NCBI GenBank assembly: GCA_036266195.1
Contig: DATANP010000664.1
Coordinates: forward strand, 1 to 14,226
Direction of reading: 5' to 3'
Length of the DNA stretch: 14,226 nucleotides
From: DATMER01 sp036266195
Lineage (GTDB): Bacteria > Acidobacteriota > Thermoanaerobaculia > Multivoradales > UBA5704
In this document: positions 13,325 to 14,226 of the stretch, one piece after another
Layout of the letters: every line of letters starts with the position of its first letter
How positions within the stretch are numbered: the first letter of the stretch is position 1
Position numbers and translations under genes: made by a program
The notes under the pieces: model-generated
Told to the model about the DNA's origin: nothing
The model's input: only the letters and a program-made list of their open reading frames with translations
Databases searched by the model: none

Positions 13325-13350
13325 GACAGCGATTTTACCCGTGATATCGT
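13323..13350 (+). promoter_or_regulatory. Candidate promoter of the 3-hydroxybutyryl-CoA dehydrogenase gene
   Basis: ATGACA (13323-13328; five of six to TTGACA) and TATCGT (13345-13350) are 16 bases apart. The start codon of the dehydrogenase is 50 bases further on, so the message would have a leader with the AAAGGGA ribosome binding site at 13384-13390. It overlaps the divergent promoter of the winged-helix/TPR gene, so the two may compete. Confidence 0.4.
13332..13337 (-). promoter_or_regulatory. -10 element of the winged-helix/TPR gene
   Basis: The minus strand reads TAAAAT, then seven bases (CGCTGTC), then the ATG at 13324. The hexamer is one base from consensus and there is no ribosome binding site, so a leaderless message is likely. 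GGAACA about 16 bases upstream is a possible weak -35. Confidence 0.4.
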
Positions 13351-13399
13351 TGCTGTTCCGGGGTGAGTTGGCTGCCGAAGGGGAAAGGGAAACGATCGA

Positions 13400-14226
13400 A
13401 TGGAGTCCATCCAGACAATAGGAGTGATCGGCGCGGGCACGATGGGTCATGGCATTGCCCAGGTGGCCGCGCAGAGCGGGTTCGACGTGCTGCTGGTCGA
13501 CGTGGCGCCGGAGGCTCTCCAGCGCGGCATGACCCAGATCGGCAAGGGCTACGAGCGCCTGGTGGGCAAGGGGAAGATGGCGGCCGGGGACCGCGACGCC
13601 GCGCTCGCCCGCATCGCTCCGCACGGAGAGCTGGCGGCCCTCGATCAGGCCGACCTGGTGGTCGAGGCCGTGGTGGAGAGGCTGGAGGTCAAGCAGTCCG
13701 TGCTCAAGGAGCTGGACCGGATCTGCAAGTCGGACGCGATCCTGGCTTCGAACACCAGCTCGATCTCGATCACGAAGCTCGCGGCCGTCACCTCCCGGCC
13801 GGAGAAGGTCATCGGCATGCACTTCATGAACCCGGTGCCGGTCATGACGCTGGTGGAGATCATCCGTGGCCTCGCGACCGATCAGGCGACCTGGGAGGCA
13901 GTCGAGGCGGCCTCCCGGAAGATGGGCAAGACGCCGGTCGAGGTCCACGACTCGCCGGGGTTCGTGTCGAACCGCGTGCTGCTGCCGATGATCAACGAGG
14001 CCGTCTATTGTCTGTACGAGGGCGTCGGGAAGCCCGAAGCCATCGACGAGGTTATGAAGCTCGGGATGAATCATCCCATGGGCCCCCTGGCCCTTGCCGA
14101 TCTGATCGGCCTCGACGTCTGTCTCGATATCCTGCGGGTGTTGCAGGACGGCTTCGGCGATCCGAAGTATCGTCCCTGCCCGCTGTTGGTGAAGATGGTC
14201 GATGCCGGACATCTGGGCCGGAAGTC
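13400..14226 (+). CDS. hbd: 3-hydroxybutyryl-CoA dehydrogenase (3' end cut by the window)
   Basis: This enzyme uses NAD(P) to interconvert 3-hydroxyacyl-CoA (typically 3-hydroxybutyryl-CoA) and the 3-oxoacyl-CoA in the cytoplasm, as part of fatty acid beta-oxidation or butanoate metabolism. The frame starts at the ATG at 13400, with AAAGGGA about nine bases upstream. It begins MESIQTIGVIGAGTMGHGIA, with the Rossmann dinucleotide motif GAGTMG at 11-16. SNTSSISIT follows, then MHFMNPVPVMTLVEII with the catalytic pair His141 and Glu153, and SPGFVSNRVLLPMINEA. The C-terminal domain continues to DAGHLGRK, where the window ends after 275 codons. Family members have about 282-285 residues, so only a few codons are missing. 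The stand-alone length argues against a fused multifunctional FadB/FadJ protein. Confidence 0.93.
   Translation, partial: MESIQTIGVIGAGTMGHGIAQVAAQSGFDVLLVDVAPEALQRGMTQIGKGYERLVGKGKMAAGDRDAALARIAPHGELAALDQADLVVEAVVERLEVKQSVLKELDRICKSDAILASNTSSISITKLAAVTSRPEKVIGMHFMNPVPVMTLVEIIRGLATDQATWEAVEAASRKMGKTPVEVHDSPGFVSNRVLLPMINEAVYCLYEGVGKPEAIDEVMKLGMNHPMGPLALADLIGLDVCLDILRVLQDGFGDPKYRPCPLLVKMVDAGHLGRK

Noticed and set aside
13325..14212. Upstream extension of the winged-helix/TPR frame over the dehydrogenase gene
   Set aside because: The extension is the antisense of a clear 3-hydroxybutyryl-CoA dehydrogenase. The ATG at 13324, with a -10 seven bases before it, is the sensible start.
1..14226. tRNA, rRNA, CRISPR arrays, insertion sequences or attachment sites
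   Set aside because: No cloverleaf-like sequence, regularly spaced repeats, transposase motifs or flanking direct repeats were found on reading both strands.

Overview
The window comes from a GC-rich bacterial chromosome with densely packed genes. Its contents are a System I cytochrome c maturation cluster, HEAT-cyclophilin and thioredoxin-fold secreted proteins, an ECF sigma/anti-sigma pair and a beta-oxidation type dehydrogenase. This mix, with many GTG starts and few Shine-Dalgarno sites, would suit an Acidobacteriota-like or other Gram-negative didermic lineage. That placement is an inference from gene style; there is no rRNA or other phylogenetic marker here.

Left part (1-1979, minus strand): ccmA-ccmB-ccmC with overlapping ends, then the first codons of a further small gene (possibly ccmD-like) cut by the window edge. 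Together they encode the ABC-type haem handling module of cytochrome c maturation. Divergently (2061-4818, plus strand) lies a likely envelope folding/redox group: a HEAT-repeat protein ending in a cyclophilin peptidyl-prolyl isomerase domain, a secreted thioredoxin-fold protein with a single-cysteine CGDS motif, and a 56-residue two-helix membrane protein. The group ends in a GC-only hairpin.

Middle (4842-7031, plus strand): an ECF sigma factor with a candidate self-recognised promoter, its zinc-finger anti-sigma membrane partner, and a membrane protein with a bactofilin-like beta-solenoid head.

The most notable gene is at 7110-11219. It encodes a 1369-residue protein with an N-terminal SIR2 NADase-like domain whose key residues are all present, a central region laid out like a STAND NTPase but with no Walker A motif and a weakened Walker B, a winged-helix region and a long helical-repeat C-terminus. 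The order matches SIR2-STAND anti-phage sensors, but the NTPase looks degenerate. It has its own extended -10 promoter, and its codon use looks less GC-biased than its neighbours. It is followed closely by a DDAH/arginine deiminase-family hydrolase.

Right part: two minus-strand genes, a zinc-ribbon DUF2007-type protein and a 265-residue winged-helix plus TPR-like protein that resembles the C-terminal half of a STAND protein with no NTPase. Divergent from these is the start of a 3-hydroxybutyryl-CoA dehydrogenase gene, which runs off the window end. No tRNA, rRNA, CRISPR array, transposase or intergenic stretch over 300 bases was seen. Several genes have a TANNNT hexamer 7-9 bases before the start codon and no good ribosome binding site, which suggests leaderless transcripts are common in this genome.
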